Positions 58,219 to 60,533 of a DNA stretch of 60,533 bases are shown here, piece after piece (the stretch's first letter is position 1; every line of letters starts with the position of its first letter). The DNA lies in contig JANQIW010000045.1 of NCBI GenBank assembly GCA_028281945.1, positions 1-60,533 on the forward strand. Reading direction: 5' to 3'. The stretch is from Prochloraceae cyanobacterium PL24a_bin.78 (GTDB lineage Bacteria; Cyanobacteriota; Cyanobacteriia; Cyanobacteriales; JANQIW01). Below the pieces are notes generated by a model. It ran no database searches, had not been told where the DNA came from, and saw only the letters and a list, made by a program, of their open reading frames with translations. The position numbers and the translations under genes are program-made.

Positions 58219-58830
58219 ATGAAACCTTCTACAAATTTATCAATTGCCACCGCTTCTCTGGATTCTTTACGTTCAATTTTATTAGATTTAATTGCCCGCA
58301 AGGCTTATGTTGAGGGGGATTTTCTCCTTTCTTCTGGGCAACGTAGTTCGTATTATATTAATGGTAAACAGGTAACTCTGGATGCTGATGGTGCTTTAGC
58401 TATCGGGCGTTTGTTTTTTTCTTTACTCCCTAATAATACTCAAGCAGTGGCTGGTTTAACTTTAGGTGCGGATCCTTTGGTTACTGCTGTGAGCGTGGTT
58501 TCGGCTTTAGAGAATCAACCTATTCCTGCTTTGATTATTCGTAAGGAGGCTAAAGGTCACGGGACAAGGGCTTATATTGAAGGACCTAATCTGGATTCTG
58601 GTACTAATATTGCAGTTTTGGAAGATGTGGTTACCACTGGGCGATCGGCAATGTTAGCTTTTGAGCGTTTAACTACGGCAGGTTATCAGGTAAATACTAT
58701 TCTTGCTTTGGTCGATCGAGAACAAGGAGGCAGAGAATTATACGAAAGTAAAGGTATCAAGTTTTATCCATTATTTACTATCGGTCAAATTCAAGAAAAA
58801 TTTAGAGAAAATGCTACTTCTAATATTTAA
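58219..58830 (+). CDS. pyrE: PyrE, orotate phosphoribosyltransferase
   Basis: 203 aa. PRPP-binding motif VLEDVVTTGRSAMLA and the catalytic loop region RKEAKGHGTRAYIEG are both present. It makes OMP from orotate. A second OPRT is fused to PyrF at 16487-17968. Normal length. Confidence 0.9.
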   Translation: MKPSTNLSIATASLDSLRSILLDLIARKAYVEGDFLLSSGQRSSYYINGKQVTLDADGALAIGRLFFSLLPNNTQAVAGLTLGADPLVTAVSVVSALENQPIPALIIRKEAKGHGTRAYIEGPNLDSGTNIAVLEDVVTTGRSAMLAFERLTTAGYQVNTILALVDREQGGRELYESKGIKFYPLFTIGQIQEKFRENATSNI

Positions 58831-58964
58831 ATCTTGCTTTTCTAAAAGTTAAATTAAAATTAAATTTTAGTTGGTAATTCTAAATTCTAGAAAACCTTAA
58901 AATTACTTCATCTTTTCCTAGTATTTTTTCTGTTAAAGTAAAGGTAAGAATATTAGGAGACATT

Positions 58965-59474
58965 ATGAATACTCTTTCTAAAAAGGATTTCAGCCAACTT
59001 GATTGGCAAACTATTGTTATGTTTGTATTAGGTTTTTGGCTTAGCGGCAGTATTATACTAGATTTGGTAATTATACCTAGTTTATTTACCACTGGTATGA
59101 TGGGAGAAGCTGGTTTTGCTAGTGCGAGTTATTTGATGTTTGGTATTTTTAATAGAATTGAATTATTATCTGCTGGTTTAGTTTTAACAGGTTTTTTAGT
59201 TTTCTATCGCAATCATAACTTCAATCAAAAACTACAAAACTTTTCTGTTATTTTAGCGTCAATTCTTTTGGTGATTACTTTAGTTTATACTTACTTTTTT
59301 ACACCACAAATGAGTAGTTTGGGTTTGCAATTAAATTTGTTTGAATCTAATTCTGCTATGCCTGCTGCTATGATTTCTATGCACGAGGTTTATTGGATTT
59401 TAGAAGTGGTTAAGTTGGCTTTTTGTGCGACTCTACTTCATTGGAGTTATCGTAATTGGCAGGGTGTTAATTAG
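58965..59474 (+). CDS. DUF4149-like four-helix membrane protein
   Basis: 169 aa, preceded by a good AGGAG ribosome site (58954-58958). Four hydrophobic helices: IVMFVLGFWLSGSIILDLVI, RIELLSAGLVLTGFLVFY, NFSVILASILLVITLVYTY, and one at the C-terminus (EVVKLAFCATLLHWSY). The layout matches DUF4149 proteins of cyanobacteria. Function unknown. A terminator follows at 59523-59550. Confidence 0.75.
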   Translation: MNTLSKKDFSQLDWQTIVMFVLGFWLSGSIILDLVIIPSLFTTGMMGEAGFASASYLMFGIFNRIELLSAGLVLTGFLVFYRNHNFNQKLQNFSVILASILLVITLVYTYFFTPQMSSLGLQLNLFESNSAMPAAMISMHEVYWILEVVKLAFCATLLHWSYRNWQGVN

Positions 59475-59522
59475 TTAGTTATCAATTAGTTACAAAGTAT
59501 ATGGCTAGTTTCAAAAACTTTG

Positions 59523-59550
59523 GGTGGAGATTTCCACCTAATTTTTTTTG
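59523..59550 (+). terminator. Rho-independent terminator
   Basis: GGTGGA and TCCACC form a 6-bp stem with a four-base loop, followed by TAATTTTTTTT. About 50 bp after the DUF4149-like gene. Confidence 0.75.
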
Positions 59551-59642
59551 AATTGCTGAAAATTTAAAAATTTTTGTTAATCCTATTATTATTTTAGAAA
59601 ATTGATATAATATATATTTAAGTACTATTGGTTTTTAAAATC

Positions 59643-60533
59643 ATGTCTGGAGAAGAAGATAATAATTTTTTTAGGGTTATAAATACTCCTATTAGGATAA
59701 TTTCTGAAAAATGGAAAGAAAAAAGAGATAAAGATAACAATAAAATTAGAGATAAACTTTTAGCTAAGATTAAAAAAGAAGAAGAAATTAGAGCTAAAGA
59801 GAGAGAAAAAATTAGAGAATTAGCCTATTTATTATGGGAAGCTGATGGCAAATTAGAGAATAAGGATAAGTATTACTGGGAAAAAGCAGAGAAAATATTG
59901 GCACAGGAAAAAATTGATGGTAGTTGGAATCCTTATTATTTATTAGAGAAAAAGTCTTTAGAGCCTTTTGATGCGTGGATAAGTAGGCAAGCATTTTTTA
60001 CAATTTTGAGTAGGTTAGCTATAATAGCTGCTTTAATTAGTTTTATAGCGCAGGAAAAACTTCGTCATGATAATCAAATACTTACTGCTTGGTCTACTAT
60101 TACCACAGCAGGGAATCAATCTGGAAGTGGAGGCCGTATTCAAGCTCTTGAATTTCTTAATTATCCTCATTTACGGTTTCCCTGGCTAGGGTGGGGATAT
60201 GATTGGGTTTTTAATAAACAAGAGGGTAAATGTGAGCGCAAGTTATTACTTGGGCTAAGACGAGAAAGAAATTCTTTGCAAGGGTTGTATGCTCCAACGG
60301 CATATTTAGAAAAGATTAAGTTATGTGGTGCTAATTTAAAGGAAGCTAATTTAGAGAAAGCTGATTTATCTAGGGCTAAATTAGGGAGAACTAATTTATC
60401 TAGGGCTAAATTAGGGAGAACTAATTTATCTAGGGCTAAATTATGGAAAGCTAATTTAAAGAGAGCTAATTTACAAGATGCTAATTTACAAGATGCTAAT
60501 TTACAAGATGCTAATTTACAAGATGGCGAATTA
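59643..60533 (+). CDS. DUF2934/pentapeptide-repeat membrane protein (runs off right edge)
   Basis: 297 codons from the ATG at 59643 to the right edge with no stop. A charged N-terminal region is followed by a DUF2934-like helix pair (IRELAYLLWEADGK then YWEKAEKIL). One transmembrane helix (FFTILSRLAIIAALISFIA, around residues 120-138) is followed by pentapeptide repeats of the A(N/D)L(K/S)x type from about residue 235. The repeat DNA is tandem: 30-bp units, then 15-bp units. Similar DUF/TM/pentapeptide proteins are common in cyanobacteria; function unknown. Confidence 0.82.
   Translation, partial: MSGEEDNNFFRVINTPIRIISEKWKEKRDKDNNKIRDKLLAKIKKEEEIRAKEREKIRELAYLLWEADGKLENKDKYYWEKAEKILAQEKIDGSWNPYYLLEKKSLEPFDAWISRQAFFTILSRLAIIAALISFIAQEKLRHDNQILTAWSTITTAGNQSGSGGRIQALEFLNYPHLRFPWLGWGYDWVFNKQEGKCERKLLLGLRRERNSLQGLYAPTAYLEKIKLCGANLKEANLEKADLSRAKLGRTNLSRAKLGRTNLSRAKLWKANLKRANLQDANLQDANLQDANLQDGEL

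Overview
The window is cyanobacterial chromosome. The evidence is a set of lineage-typical genes: a mycosporine-like amino acid (MAA) sunscreen cluster, HemJ, a BciB-type 8-vinyl reductase, ferredoxin-dependent sulfite reductase, a mannose-1-P guanylyltransferase/phosphomannomutase fusion, FHA-ABC and ROCO proteins, and RTX and pentapeptide proteins. The DNA is AT-rich, with scattered CGATCG words. A low-GC unicellular chroococcalean such as Geminocystis or Cyanobacterium is my inference; the genus cannot be proven from this stretch.

Layout. 1-1.5 kb: tail of a Ser/Thr kinase, tRNA-Arg(CCG), and a remnant of a Rossmann dehydrogenase. 1.5-7.8 kb: MAA cluster in two divergent arms, mysD plus an EamA transporter leftward and mysA-mysB-mysC rightward. 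7.8-10.4 kb: G-rich tandem repeats, a terminator and a large RTX/cadherin-like protein. 10.8-13.2 kb: a tRNA-Arg(TCT) gene split in its anticodon loop by a 2.3-kb group II intron whose maturase has lost conserved reverse-transcriptase residues. 13.6-31.4 kb: housekeeping genes (nucleotide sugar, pyrimidine, heme, chlorophyll, isoprenoid, rRNA methylation) mixed with small secreted proteins, including a partly decayed duplication of a divergent gene pair. 31.7-36.3 kb: sulfite reductase with a ribbon-helix-helix-like tail, and an FHA-ABC transporter. 37.4-40.7 kb: a VapBC-type toxin-antitoxin pair, a frameshifted small gene, and an FGE/C-lectin protein whose C-terminus looks like a diversity-generating retroelement variable region. 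40.7-47.7 kb: TrhO, MurD, MalQ, RodZ-like, RluB-like and DUF2993 proteins. 47.8-50.6 kb: a ROCO protein, a HicB-like ORF, tRNA-Thr and tRNA-Tyr. 50.8-60.5 kb: two CNNM/CorC membrane proteins, an unlisted 45-aa membrane protein, an SGNH hydrolase, a Gfo/Idh oxidoreductase, a CAT-anticodon tRNA, two broken symporter genes, pyrE, and a DUF2934/pentapeptide protein running off the edge.

How the genes work together. MysA makes desmethyl-4-deoxygadusol, MysB methylates it, MysC adds glycine, and MysD adds a second amino acid; the adjacent DMT transporter is a plausible exporter. Two orotate phosphoribosyltransferases occur, one fused to OMP decarboxylase and one free. A family of dispersed G-rich repeat elements sits between genes in at least five places.

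The strongest candidates for something new are the trnR(UCU) group II intron with its MatK-like degenerate maturase, the candidate remote DGR target, and the MITE-like G-rich repeat family. All boundaries come from reading the sequence; no database search was run.
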